Shown one piece after another: positions 1-8,780 of a DNA stretch of 64,000 nt (the stretch's first letter is position 1; each line of letters opens with the position of its first letter). Position numbers and translations under genes: made by a program. The notes under the pieces were generated by a model. It worked only from the letters and a program-made list of their open reading frames with translations. It was not told where the DNA came from and did no database searches. The DNA is from CAZJHX01 sp964545715 (GTDB lineage Bacteria > Myxococcota_A > UBA9042 > GCA-2863065): NCBI GenBank assembly GCA_964545715.1, contig CAZJHX010000039.1:6678-70677 (forward strand), given 5' to 3'.

Positions 1-1
1 G

Positions 2-2308
2 CCTGTTCAAGAGCTGTTGACCTACGATGCCAACGGCTTCATCGCCAGCCGGCGCACCGTCAGCGCCGGCACGGACAGCCCGCGGATGGGCGTTTTGGGT
101 AGCTGGGGGCAGCGGTTCGTGCGTAACTCGGCAGGCCTGACGACCGAAGTAGCGGAGCTTGGACCTGACGGCGAGGACGGCACCGATGAGACCGGCCTGG
201 CGCGGGCGACCTTCACGCACAACGACCGGCTGGAGCTGGTCCGCCTGCAGCGCTTCGATCGAGACGGGGCGCCGATTCCGGACAGCGATGGTTGTGAGGC
301 CCGGACCTGGGCGTACGACGCCGCCGGCAACACCATCAGCGCGGCGTGCCTGCACACCGAGACCACCGAAACGCGAACCACCTACGATTCGGCAGGCCGC
401 GTGACCTCTGCCGCCACATTGGATGGCGCCGGAAAGCCGGTCGCGGGCGCACTGTGGTATGCCCGCAGCGAGGTCGCGCACTCAGGCGGGGCTACCGACA
501 AACGGTTCTTCGACGCCGAGGGAGCGCCCACCCTCGCGCAAAGCGGCGCGCATCGCGTGGTCACGCGCTTCAACGAGATCGGATATCCGGTGGAGGTGAC
601 CTGGTTCGGTGTGGACGACCGCCCGACGCTGAATCGGCAGTGGGTCGCTCGCCGCACAATTCGCTACGACGACCGGGGCAATGAGACGGAGTGGGCGTTG
701 TTTGGGGTCGATGACCAGCCGTGCCTGGGACGCGACGGATATGCCCGGGTCAGTCGCCGGTTCGACGACCGGGATCAGCTGCTGGAGGAGCGCTATCACG
801 GCAAGCGGGGCGAGCCGGTCTCGGCCGCGGAGGGGTTTGCCCGGGCGACCTACGCGTACGACGCGGCCGGCAACCGCACCGACGTGCGCTGGTTCGGCGT
901 CGACGGGCGACCCGTGCGCGGTTTTCGGCGGCAGGTTGCGCACGTCCAGCGCCGCTTCGATGACGCCGGCAATGTCATGCAGGAGCGCACGTTTGGCCCA
1001 GACGGCAAGCCGGCCACGGACCGCGACGGCGTCGCGGGCTACAACGCGGTGTGGAATCGGGACGGTACGATGGCCAGCCAATCCTGGATCGGTGCCGACG
1101 GCGCTCCGACCGTAAGCCGCGCGCGATACGCGACGCGCAAGCAGGCCTACAACGCGCGCGGGGCGCTGATCGAGATCCGGCTCTTCGACGTGGCGGGCCG
1201 CCCCACCGAGGGCGCCCAGCGCGCTGCCCGGGAGACGCGCAAGGTGGATGCCCGGGGCCGAATCGTGGAGCGCCGCTATTTCGACACACGCGACCGCCCC
1301 GCCCCCAACGCCGTGCGCGTCGCGCGCGTTACGGAGACTTATAACCGTCGCGGGGACGTGGTCGAACGCGCCACGTTCGACAAAGACGGCGCCCCGGTGA
1401 TCGAAGCCGGGCGGCGCGCGGCGCGCACGATTACGACGTCCGATCGACGCGGCCAAACGCTGAGCGTGGAGCTGTTCGGCGTGGACGGCAAGCCGACCGC
1501 CTCGGGCTTTTTGTGGGCGCGATCGACCAGCACCTACGACGCGCGCGGCAACGAGCTGACACGCAGCCACTTTGGACTGGACGGCAAGCCGGTCCTGCTG
1601 CGGTCCGGCCACTCCGGCTGGCACGCCACCTACGACGACCGGGGCCTTCAGCTGTCCCGCACGCTGTTGGGCACCGACGGCAGCCCGGTTGAAGACCGCG
1701 ACGGCGCCTCCCGATGGGTCACCGAGTACGACGCGCGCGGCTTCATGACCTCCAAGACGTGGTACCGCCTCAGCGGTGAGATCGGCGGCGGCCCGGTGGG
1801 CATGGGACGCCAGACCCAGGCCTATGACGCGCGCGGGCGCATCACCGAGCTCGCGACCTTCGGCGCGGACGGACAGCCGCTGGAGGTCGGCCGTGGCCTG
1901 GCGTTCGGCCAATTCGCGGGCAAGCCGGCGCCGGGCGTCGCTCGCCGCGAGTACGAGTACGAGACCGGCTCCACGCGCCGCACGGTGCGGAAATACGCGA
2001 ACGACGGGTCGCTGATCGAGGAAATGCTCACCGATCCGACATACGTCAACGTCATCAAGGGCATCCACCGCTTTCGCGGCCTGCTGATCAGCGAGGTGCG
2101 CGTCGATTCCATCGCGCACAAAGCCGGTCTGCAGCCCGGCGACGTGTTGCTCAAATACGCGGGCACGGCGGTGAACCAGCAGTTTGCGCTGAACCGCGCC
2201 GTCGAGACCCACGAGGCCACCACGGCGCGCATCCTCTTCGCCCGCAGAGACGCGGAAACGGAGGTCGAGGCGCCGTCCGGCGACCTCGGGGTCCGCCTGG
2301 CCCGCTGA
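2..2308 (+). CDS. RHS-like YD-repeat protein with C-terminal PDZ domain (5' partial)
   Basis: The reading frame is open to the left edge of the window, so the true start lies upstream; 768 residues are visible. Nearly all of it is a degenerate tandem repeat of about 45 residues, in which a 'YDARGN'-like strand motif (as in RHS/YD repeats) alternates with a 'WFGVDGRP'-like turn motif. The last roughly 80 residues look like a PDZ domain ('RFRGLLISEV', 'AHKAGLQPGDVLLKYAG'), a peptide-binding module. YD repeats usually form beta-sheet shells or solenoids at the cell surface. A PDZ cap instead of an RHS core/toxin domain suggests a scaffold or surface protein rather than a polymorphic toxin. No signal peptide can be judged without the start. 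Assignment of the repeats is by pattern; the PDZ call is firmer. Confidence 0.7.
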   Translation, partial: PVQELLTYDANGFIASRRTVSAGTDSPRMGVLGSWGQRFVRNSAGLTTEVAELGPDGEDGTDETGLARATFTHNDRLELVRLQRFDRDGAPIPDSDGCEARTWAYDAAGNTISAACLHTETTETRTTYDSAGRVTSAATLDGAGKPVAGALWYARSEVAHSGGATDKRFFDAEGAPTLAQSGAHRVVTRFNEIGYPVEVTWFGVDDRPTLNRQWVARRTIRYDDRGNETEWALFGVDDQPCLGRDGYARVSRRFDDRDQLLEERYHGKRGEPVSAAEGFARATYAYDAAGNRTDVRWFGVDGRPVRGFRRQVAHVQRRFDDAGNVMQERTFGPDGKPATDRDGVAGYNAVWNRDGTMASQSWIGADGAPTVSRARYATRKQAYNARGALIEIRLFDVAGRPTEGAQRAARETRKVDARGRIVERRYFDTRDRPAPNAVRVARVTETYNRRGDVVERATFDKDGAPVIEAGRRAARTITTSDRRGQTLSVELFGVDGKPTASGFLWARSTSTYDARGNELTRSHFGLDGKPVLLRSGHSGWHATYDDRGLQLSRTLLGTDGSPVEDRDGASRWVTEYDARGFMTSKTWYRLSGEIGGGPVGMGRQTQAYDARGRITELATFGADGQPLEVGRGLAFGQFAGKPAPGVARREYEYETGSTRRTVRKYANDGSLIEEMLTDPTYVNVIKGIHRFRGLLISEVRVDSIAHKAGLQPGDVLLKYAGTAVNQQFALNRAVETHEATTARILFARRDAETEVEAPSGDLGVRLAR

Positions 2309-2331
2309 CAAAAGCTGGTACGCTCAGCGGT

Positions 2332-3849
2332 ATGAGAGACATCCGCTGTGTGGTCATCGCGACCTGTTTGTGCGTGGCATCCCCGTCCGCCCTGGCCGAG
2401 TCACGCGCGCCCGCCGCCGACGTCGGCGAGCCCACGCCCGTCATCTCGCCGGGTGAGGACTGGTGCGCCGCAGCCAACGCCGGCGCGCCCATCAAGCTGA
2501 CCGCCGGCACATTTGCGGGCCCGTGCGTCATCGACACGGCGACGGCCCACGTCAGCGCCCTGAACAACGCCGATCCGCCCCTCATCGCCTACGACGGCAA
2601 CAGCTCCAACGTCATCGACGTAATGGCCGACAACGTGACCCTGCGCGGCCTCGCCTTCGGCCCGACTCAAGACGGCGTGGACGCCATCAAGATCAAATCC
2701 GGCAACAACACCCGAGTCGAGTCTTGTACCTTCACCGGCGTCGCCGGCATCTCGATTTCGGCCAACAGCGCCAACAGCAGCGGCGTCACCATCATCGGCA
2801 ACCACTTCAAGGACCTGAAGGCCACCGCAATCTACCTGGGCTGCCACGAAGGCCAGGCCGAGTGTCGCGCCACCGCCGTCCAGGTGCGCGACAACCTCAT
2901 CGACGGCGTCGTCTCCAGCGGCGTCGGCTACGGCGTGCAGCTCAAGCTCGACTCCAACGGTTTCATCACGGACAACGTCGTCCACAACACCCAGGGCCCC
3001 GGCATCATGGTCTACGGCGACACCGGCCCCGCGGCCACCATCGAGGTCGTCGGCAACTACGTCGTCGGCTCCACCCAGGCCGCCGGCATCGAGGTGGGCG
3101 GCGGTCCGGCCTTTGTCGCCAACAACATCGTCATCGGCGGCCCCGAGGGCGGCATCTACTCCTACGACTATCAAGACCGCGGCCTCATCCGTCAGATACG
3201 GGTCCTGGGCAACACGGTCATCGGCGACGGCGGCATGGCCATGCGCCTGGACGACTGGAAATCCGGCAACGAACTCGAGGTCGCCGGCAACGCCGTGTGG
3301 CAGATGGTCGGCGACACGGACCCGTTCCCGCACATGGGCAGCGACGGCGTCTCCACCAAAAACAACCAGGGCTGCGGCAACCCGGACCTGTGCTGGGCCA
3401 ACGCCATCAAGCGCGACTTCTGGCCGGTCGAAGACTCCAAGCTGACCGAAGACTCGGGCGTCACCCTCACCACGGATTGGTGTGGCGCCCCACGCGAGAC
3501 CCCCATCACGTTCGGCGCGCTTCAGCTCACCGAAGCCGAGAGCCCGGGCCCGCTGCCCATCGACTTCAAGGCCGCGTGCCCACAACCCGCCCCGCCGGAT
3601 CCGCCGGACAACTCCGGTCGCCTCGACCCCGAGACCGGCGCCGTAATCACCTCAGACGTCGGTGTCTCGCCCCTGGCCGACGACGAACAGCCGCCGCCTT
3701 CCAGAGCCGAGCGCCCCGACAGCGGCGGCTGCACGCACACCGGCGCCCCATCGCCCGGGTCAGCGGCGATGCTTCTGTTGCTGCTTCTCAGTCTTGCGTT
3801 ACGTTGGACTTCAGCCAGGCCGCAGCCCAGATCAGCAGCAACAGAATAA
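2332..3849 (+). CDS. secreted right-handed beta-helix protein with C-terminal sorting tail
   Basis: 505 residues. It opens with a signal peptide (hydrophobic core then 'PSALAES', cleavage near residue 22). Residues about 60-340 carry parallel beta-helix repeats rich in 'N-x-[IV]-x-G/N' turns ('VTIIGNHFKD', 'VEVVGNYVVG', 'IRVLGNTVIG'), a fold typical of polysaccharide lyases, mannuronan epimerases and surface adhesins. No catalytic residues can be assigned, so the substrate is unknown. After a Pro-rich linker the C-terminus has 'GGCTHTG', a Leu-rich helix and an Arg-rich end, which resembles the MYXO-CTERM/GlyGly-CTERM class of surface-sorting tails. The tail is encoded antisense to the tail of the convergent gene: the two reading frames share 62 bp. 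Confidence 0.75.
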   Translation: MRDIRCVVIATCLCVASPSALAESRAPAADVGEPTPVISPGEDWCAAANAGAPIKLTAGTFAGPCVIDTATAHVSALNNADPPLIAYDGNSSNVIDVMADNVTLRGLAFGPTQDGVDAIKIKSGNNTRVESCTFTGVAGISISANSANSSGVTIIGNHFKDLKATAIYLGCHEGQAECRATAVQVRDNLIDGVVSSGVGYGVQLKLDSNGFITDNVVHNTQGPGIMVYGDTGPAATIEVVGNYVVGSTQAAGIEVGGGPAFVANNIVIGGPEGGIYSYDYQDRGLIRQIRVLGNTVIGDGGMAMRLDDWKSGNELEVAGNAVWQMVGDTDPFPHMGSDGVSTKNNQGCGNPDLCWANAIKRDFWPVEDSKLTEDSGVTLTTDWCGAPRETPITFGALQLTEAESPGPLPIDFKAACPQPAPPDPPDNSGRLDPETGAVITSDVGVSPLADDEQPPPSRAERPDSGGCTHTGAPSPGSAAMLLLLLLSLALRWTSARPQPRSAATE

Positions 3850-5836
3850 CGATGTGCCCACCGGCCTCCAGCGGCGTCCGAGTGGCTTGACACCCAGACC
3901 CGCCCGAGCTTGACGGCGGCGCCTGCACCACCGGTTCTGCGCCCAGGCCAATCCCCGCTGAATCGCAGTCGTTCAGCCGCACGTGCGTGCACTGGCCCGT
4001 CGCCGCCGTGCACCCATCCAGCGTGCACTTGTCCCCGTCGTCGCACGCGTCATACACCTCGTCGGTGCCGCCGCACGCATCCACCCAGGCGATGTGATCC
4101 CCCAGACACACGCGCGACTGGCGCGGCGCACACACGTTCTCGCACCCGTTCATCACCACGGCGACGTGCCCGCACACGCCGCTGTTGCAGGAATCTGTCG
4201 TGCAGGAGTCCCCGTCGTTGCAGTCCTTGGCCTGCCCGCCGGCGCGCCCGCAGCTGTCCACCCACACGGCGATGTCCCCGGTGCAGGCGGTGGACGCCAT
4301 CGGAGCGCACCCGGCGCAGTCCTCGCTGTCGATCGCCGAGTGCGTGCACATGAGCGCGCCGGCATCACATGCATCGGCGGTACACGCGTTGGCATCGTCA
4401 CAGTCGATCGCCACCGCACCCGCGTTGCCACAGCTGTCCAGCCACACCAGGCGCCCCCCGGCACACGCTTTAGAGGTCTGCGAGGTGCACGCCTGGCACT
4501 GCGCGTCGCTCAGCTGATCGTGCGTGCATGCGCCACTCAACGCAGAGCATCCGTCAACGGTGCACGCGTTGCCGTCGTCGCAGGCGTCCACGAGCGCGCC
4601 CACGTTGCCGCACGTGTCGGTCGCGTACAGCGCGGCGCCATGACACAGCCGCGCCGAAACGGGCTCACAGCTGGGCGGCTTCACCTCGGGCTCGGGCTCG
4701 GGCTCCGGCTCCGGCTCGGGGTCCGGCGACTCCGGCTCGGGCTCCGGCTCCGGCACCACGGAATGATAGGTCACCGACAACCGAAACGCGTCCACCCAGA
4801 TGTCGCTGTCCTTGTATCCGCCTGGATGCTCGTGCAGCGAAACACGCCCGGTCAGCTCCGCCAGCTGGGCCCAGGTCCACGCGTCCTGAGAGCCGGTCAA
4901 GTCGACCTCCACCCACTCCAGCGTCGTATGCGAGAAGTTCGTCGTCACACCACCGGCCCCCAGCTTGGCGATCAGCTGATACTTGCCCGAGTCGTATTGC
5001 ATGCGGGCACGCACGCCCACCACCACGCTGGTGATCACCTCGTCACCCTCGGGATCGCAGACCGCAAATCCGCCGCCGGTGAGGGCCTCGCCTTTGTCCA
5101 GGTTCTCGTTGTGCGCCACCTGGTCGTCGGCCGCGCCCAGCGCGTGCTCATTCTGCGACCAGCCCGCCGCCGACGGTACCGACGTCGCATAAACCACCTG
5201 CGACGCACCATCGGCGCCGCCGACCAGGCACGGGTCCGCAGGCGGCGGCTCCGGCGGAGGCGGCGCGTCGCCGCAGGTGACCAGCTTGAAGATCACGGCG
5301 TCCGCTTCGTCCGACTTGTCATCATCGGTGCCATCCAGCACAACCTTGCCGTTGCCGGGCTCCAGGTAATGCGCCCCCAGGCTGGCGGCAACGGGTCCGT
5401 GTGCGTCGTCCTCGGTCGTAGCGCCGTCGGTCTGATCGACCACGGTCTCGACCACGCTGCCGTCAGCGGCGTACACAAAGTAGTTGGCGTCATTAGACCG
5501 GTTCTTAGTCGCGCGGAAGATGGCGCGGACCGCCCAGATGCCGGCGATCGGTAGCTCGGGCTGCCACGTGGCCTCGCCCTTGCGATCGGGCCCCCCCACC
5601 GTGCTGCTCAGATAACGATAATCGCTGCCCTGAGACTGGCCCAGGTTGCCCCAGGAGGCCCAGTCGTCGCCGGTCTCGGAGTACCCCGGATCACCGTTGT
5701 CCACGACGATCTCCATCCCCAGCTGGTCGCAGGGCGACGTTGCCCGGGCCGGCCCGGCCGCCAATACCAATAATGAGGACATCAGACCCAGGCACATTTG
5801 TGCCCGCTTTGATGACCATAGACCACGTCCGCTCAT
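3788..5836 (-). CDS. surface protein: golvesin-like domain, beta-sandwich, Cys-rich repeats, sorting tail
   Basis: 682 residues from the ATG at 5836, chosen because AGGGAG lies just upstream and a clear signal peptide follows (cleavage after 'GPARA'). Residues ~36-185 resemble the golvesin/xanthan-lyase carbohydrate-binding-like domain ('IVVDNGDPGYSETGDDW', later 'DEADAVIFKLV'). Residues ~205-365 form a second beta-sandwich-like domain. A Pro-Glu repeat linker follows. Next come about five Cys-rich repeats of roughly 45 residues ('W-x-D-x-CG', 'DCDDGNACTxDxC', 'CTH'). The end has 'GSGCQ', a hydrophobic helix and a short tail, as in MYXO-CTERM-like sorting signals. A frame extension of 64 codons upstream of this start has no coding character. 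The role is presumably cell-surface binding; the ligand is unknown. Confidence 0.75.
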   Translation of the reverse strand: MSGRGLWSSKRAQMCLGLMSSLLVLAAGPARATSPCDQLGMEIVVDNGDPGYSETGDDWASWGNLGQSQGSDYRYLSSTVGGPDRKGEATWQPELPIAGIWAVRAIFRATKNRSNDANYFVYAADGSVVETVVDQTDGATTEDDAHGPVAASLGAHYLEPGNGKVVLDGTDDDKSDEADAVIFKLVTCGDAPPPPEPPPADPCLVGGADGASQVVYATSVPSAAGWSQNEHALGAADDQVAHNENLDKGEALTGGGFAVCDPEGDEVITSVVVGVRARMQYDSGKYQLIAKLGAGGVTTNFSHTTLEWVEVDLTGSQDAWTWAQLAELTGRVSLHEHPGGYKDSDIWVDAFRLSVTYHSVVPEPEPEPESPDPEPEPEPEPEPEVKPPSCEPVSARLCHGAALYATDTCGNVGALVDACDDGNACTVDGCSALSGACTHDQLSDAQCQACTSQTSKACAGGRLVWLDSCGNAGAVAIDCDDANACTADACDAGALMCTHSAIDSEDCAGCAPMASTACTGDIAVWVDSCGRAGGQAKDCNDGDSCTTDSCNSGVCGHVAVVMNGCENVCAPRQSRVCLGDHIAWVDACGGTDEVYDACDDGDKCTLDGCTAATGQCTHVRLNDCDSAGIGLGAEPVVQAPPSSSGGSGCQATRTPLEAGGHIVILLLLIWAAAWLKSNVTQD
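4680..4755 (-). repeat. hexanucleotide repeat encoding Pro-Glu linker
   Basis: Imperfect GGCTCG/GGCTCC hexamers (plus-strand view) encode alternating Pro and Glu between the beta-sandwich and the Cys-rich repeats of the surrounding minus-strand gene. It is in frame, so length changes would only alter the linker length. Confidence 0.7.
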
Positions 5837-5955
5837 CGCTTCGACTCCCTGCACGCGTTCTCGGCCCAAGCCGCCGAGCGCACCGGGTCCTATCGCAAGC
5901 GCCGTGCCAGCCCCAAAAGTGAGCAAATCCTCCACAGACCGGGGTGTCTCGCCGC

Positions 5956-5972
5956 ATGGCCGTATCGGCCAT
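5956..5972. promoter_or_regulatory. perfect 7-bp dyad in divergent intergenic region
   Basis: ATGGCCG, a 3-base spacer and CGGCCAT form a perfect inverted repeat between the divergent starts at 5836 (minus) and 6052 (plus). It could be an operator for one or both genes. No convincing -35/-10 pair was recognised beside it, so the role is a guess. Confidence 0.25.
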
Positions 5973-6051
5973 TCGACGTACTGCGCCCACCACCCTCCTG
6001 GCACACCGCTTGCGGACGAAAGTCTCATCGTGTCTCAAAATGGGAGGATTC

Positions 6052-7107
6052 ATGGGACTGAGACTGGGAATGGGACTGGCGTCGCTCTGCGCGCTTTCTT
6101 GGCTCGGCTGCGGCGAGGGTGACCCATCGTCCAACGGGGGGCTTGACCCCGTCTACGCGCTGGAAGAGGCGCCGCCGTTCGCACCGACGACGCCGCTGCC
6201 CGAAGGCGTCGTTCTACAAGTGACCGCCGAGGACGAGTCCGAGCTCCCGCTCTTTCTGGCCGCGGACGACCGGCACCTCTACTGGGTGTCGGAGTCCGGC
6301 GCCGCGTCCCGGGCCGCCATCGGTAGCCTGGCCGATGAGAAGCCCGAGCGGTTAGGCACCGATCAGCGCCTGCCCCGATCGCTGGTGCTGAGCAACGCGC
6401 ACGTCTTCTGGTCGGTGCTGGAGAGCGACGATGAGGGCGCCCTGCTGCGCGTCGCAAAGGTGGGCGGGCCCGTCACGGAGATCGCCACGGGTCTCATCAC
6501 CGGGCTCACGATCGACGACGGCCGAATCTACTGGACCCAACGTCTGAGCTTGAACCAGGACGTCGCGCGTAGCGCCCGGTTCAACGGGACGGACGTTCGC
6601 ACGCTCGGGACGGCCCCGGTCATCAGCGCTGTGGCGGCGGGCGCCGGCAACGTGTACTGGGCGGCCGAGGGCATCTACAGCTCGCCGGCCACCGGGGGTG
6701 ACGCCGCGCTTGTCACCCACCCGCACGGCTTCTTACGCGGCCTCAGCACCACGAACGACGCCGTTGTATGGCTCGATGAGGACAACAGAGTCCGCTCTTT
6801 TCACGCCATCAGCGGCGACAAACGCAACCTCGCGGACGACGTCGTGGACTTCAGGCTGGGACCTGCCCACATCTACGCCCTGAGCGCGGGGGATGTGCGC
6901 GGCATCGTCCGCGTGCCGCTCATCGGCGGCTCGGTTGAACCGCTCGTGGACGTGTCGGCGTGGAACGTCTTCGGCCTCACTGCGGACAACGGCGCTGTCT
7001 ACTGGATGGAGACGAGCTCGGAGTGCCTCGAGATGGTGTGGGACCACAAGTTCGAAAACTGCGTCGAATATGCGCACACCAGAACGATCAACCGGGTCGC
7101 CAAGTGA
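6052..7107 (+). CDS. beta-propeller-like lipoprotein (YW-repeat type)
   Basis: 351 residues from the ATG at 6052; GGGAGG ends 5 bases upstream and fixes this start over the in-frame ATGs at 5944 and 6040. The N-terminus is a hydrophobic segment ending '..LSWLGC', an imperfect lipobox, so the mature protein is probably a lipoprotein. The body has about six repeats with '[LV]YW', '[VI]FW' or 'IYW' at their cores, spaced 45-50 residues apart ('HLYWVSE', 'HVFWSV', 'RIYWTQ', 'NVYWAA', 'AVYWME'), the pattern of a YWTD/DUF5050-like six-bladed propeller. Its stop codon overlaps the start of the copper monooxygenase gene (GTGA), so the two are translationally coupled and probably work together. Enzymatic activity cannot be inferred. 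Confidence 0.75.
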   Translation: MGLRLGMGLASLCALSWLGCGEGDPSSNGGLDPVYALEEAPPFAPTTPLPEGVVLQVTAEDESELPLFLAADDRHLYWVSESGAASRAAIGSLADEKPERLGTDQRLPRSLVLSNAHVFWSVLESDDEGALLRVAKVGGPVTEIATGLITGLTIDDGRIYWTQRLSLNQDVARSARFNGTDVRTLGTAPVISAVAAGAGNVYWAAEGIYSSPATGGDAALVTHPHGFLRGLSTTNDAVVWLDEDNRVRSFHAISGDKRNLADDVVDFRLGPAHIYALSAGDVRGIVRVPLIGGSVEPLVDVSAWNVFGLTADNGAVYWMETSSECLEMVWDHKFENCVEYAHTRTINRVAK

Positions 7108-8297
7108 GAGCCGCGTGTGCAGCTGCGATCGCCGCGATAGCGTGCAGCGACCCCGTCACCGTCGTCTCGGACAACGGCCTGCTGGCCCCTCCACCTGTCG
7201 AGCGAGGATCCCAGATCTCGATGACGGCAGCGCTGGAGGCGGGCCAGGAGGTCTCCTGGTGCCGATACGTCCTGCCGGGCGCCGGAACTCCGGACGGCAT
7301 CGACGTTGCGCGCATGGAGCACGCGACCGGCGGAGCCCTGTCACATCACGTGATCTGGTACCAGATGGCCCAAACGCCCGAGTCGGTCGCGGACAACATG
7401 GCGCCCTTTCGGTGCGACGGCGGCATTCACCTGCTGAAGGCCGGGGTCCTGTATGCCCCACCCTCCGGCGCCGGTGAGCTGACCTGGCCTGAAAACGTCG
7501 CCGCCCATCTGGCGCCGGACGCGGTCACGTTGCTGGAGTGGCACGTCATCAACCCCACGCCGAACCCGGTCCGGGCTGAGCTGCGCGTCAATCTGTGGCG
7601 CTCAGCCCACCCCCGTCCGATCCCGGCGGGGACGTTGCTGTTCTACGACTACTTTGTGCATCTGCCGGCGGCGTCAAAGAGCACGGCGCGCATGCGCTGC
7701 CGGGTGACGGACGACGTGACGCTGATGTGGGCATCCTCGCATATGCACGAGCGCGGCACGGCGTTTACCTCACGACTGCTCACGCGCTTTGGCGCCCCGA
7801 TCAGGGACCTGTTTTCGGCCGACCGCTGGGACCCGGACCCGCTGTGGTTTCCGCGTGGCGTGACGTTGGAGCGGGGCCAGTGGGTCGAGTTCGAGTGCGC
7901 CTACAACAACCCCGACGACTTCGACGTCATCGAAGGGGCGGGCGCCGACGACGAGATGTGCATGTTCGTGGGCGGCTACTACCCCAAGATCACCACGCCG
8001 TTTGGCGAGAACTGCATCTACGCAGACGGCTCGGGCCCGATCTTCGACGGCGCCAACACCTGCGAGCAGTCCCTGGATTGCCTGCGTCAGGCCGACTCCG
8101 CCGTCGCCGCCAAAGCCTGCTGGAACGCGACCGTGGAGGAGGCCTCCAGCGCCCTGGTCGACGTGGCTTTCGTCTGCGCGGCAGCTCAGTGCCATCCGGT
8201 GTGCGACGCCGACTCGGACTCCGCGATCACCCCCCAGTGTTTCGATTGCCTGATGCAACAGTGTACGGACGAGCTTGGGGTGTGCTACGACCCTTAA
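7104..8297 (+). CDS. PHM-like copper type II monooxygenase, lipoprotein
   Basis: 397 residues from the GTG at 7104, which overlaps the previous stop (GTGA). A very short hydrophobic leader ending 'IAAIAC' suggests a lipoprotein. The protein matches the dopamine-beta-monooxygenase/peptidylglycine alpha-hydroxylating monooxygenase (PHM) family. The CuH-site motif is 'SHHV' (H81, H82) with a third His in 'LLEWHVINP' (H147). The CuM-site motif is 'SSHMHERG' (H213, H215) with the Met ligand in 'DDEMCMF' (M285). All six ligands expected from animal PHM are therefore present. These enzymes use ascorbate or another reductant and O2 to hydroxylate a C-H bond; the bacterial substrate is unknown. The C-terminal ~90 residues add a Cys-rich segment absent from PHM. 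Ligand numbering is by motif, not alignment. Confidence 0.85.
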   Translation: MRAACAAAIAAIACSDPVTVVSDNGLLAPPPVERGSQISMTAALEAGQEVSWCRYVLPGAGTPDGIDVARMEHATGGALSHHVIWYQMAQTPESVADNMAPFRCDGGIHLLKAGVLYAPPSGAGELTWPENVAAHLAPDAVTLLEWHVINPTPNPVRAELRVNLWRSAHPRPIPAGTLLFYDYFVHLPAASKSTARMRCRVTDDVTLMWASSHMHERGTAFTSRLLTRFGAPIRDLFSADRWDPDPLWFPRGVTLERGQWVEFECAYNNPDDFDVIEGAGADDEMCMFVGGYYPKITTPFGENCIYADGSGPIFDGANTCEQSLDCLRQADSAVAAKACWNATVEEASSALVDVAFVCAAAQCHPVCDADSDSAITPQCFDCLMQQCTDELGVCYDP

Positions 8298-8302
8298 GTA
8301 AG

Positions 8303-8779
8303 ATGCAACGGTATCTCCTGATCGCCGTCGGTCTCATCGTGGTCGCCTGGTTCTTCTGGCCCAAGAAGAAGCAGCTGCCGCCCGAGGCCGCCGTCAGCGC
8401 TGCCATCGACGAGATGATCGCGGCCGCCGAAGGCAAGAGAGCCAAGCCGATCATCGCGCGGCTGTCCAAGTCCTTCAAAGGCGACGGCATGAGCCGCGAC
8501 CAAGCGAAAGCCGCCATCGTCATGCACCTGCAGCGCGGCTCCTGGAGCAAGGTCTTCATCGTCGCGCAAGACGTCGCCGCCGTCGGCCAAACGCAGGTGA
8601 ACGTGCGGCTCAAGGCGGTGCTGGCGCGCGGCGGCAACGTCAAGACACTTGCGGATATCGCGCCCGAGTCGGCGGGCGCCTTCCAGTTCACTCTCACCTG
8701 GGAGCTGGAAGACGACGACATATGGCGGATCGTGGCCGGCGCGTACTCCCGCGTCGATGTACGGGGGTTATTGCCCTGA
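8303..8779 (+). CDS. small membrane-anchored protein of unknown function
   Basis: 158 residues. One N-terminal transmembrane helix (residues ~3-19, ending 'FFWPKKKQ') leaves the rest outside the cytoplasm or in it depending on topology; positive charges after the helix favour cytoplasmic. The soluble part mixes a helical first half with a beta-rich second half ('VNVRLKAVLARGG', 'FQFTLTWELEDDDIWRIV'), which resembles an NTF2-like cone fold, but no family is recognised with confidence. It starts 5 bases after the monooxygenase stop and ends 1 base before the kinase start, so it is inside the same transcription unit. Confidence 0.7.
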   Translation: MQRYLLIAVGLIVVAWFFWPKKKQLPPEAAVSAAIDEMIAAAEGKRAKPIIARLSKSFKGDGMSRDQAKAAIVMHLQRGSWSKVFIVAQDVAAVGQTQVNVRLKAVLARGGNVKTLADIAPESAGAFQFTLTWELEDDDIWRIVAGAYSRVDVRGLLP

Positions 8780-8780
8780 C

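Noticed and set aside
482..2311. 609-codon minus-strand open frame opposite the YD-repeat gene
   Set aside because: Shadow frame of a repetitive GC-rich gene; the opposite strand has the repeat and PDZ motifs.
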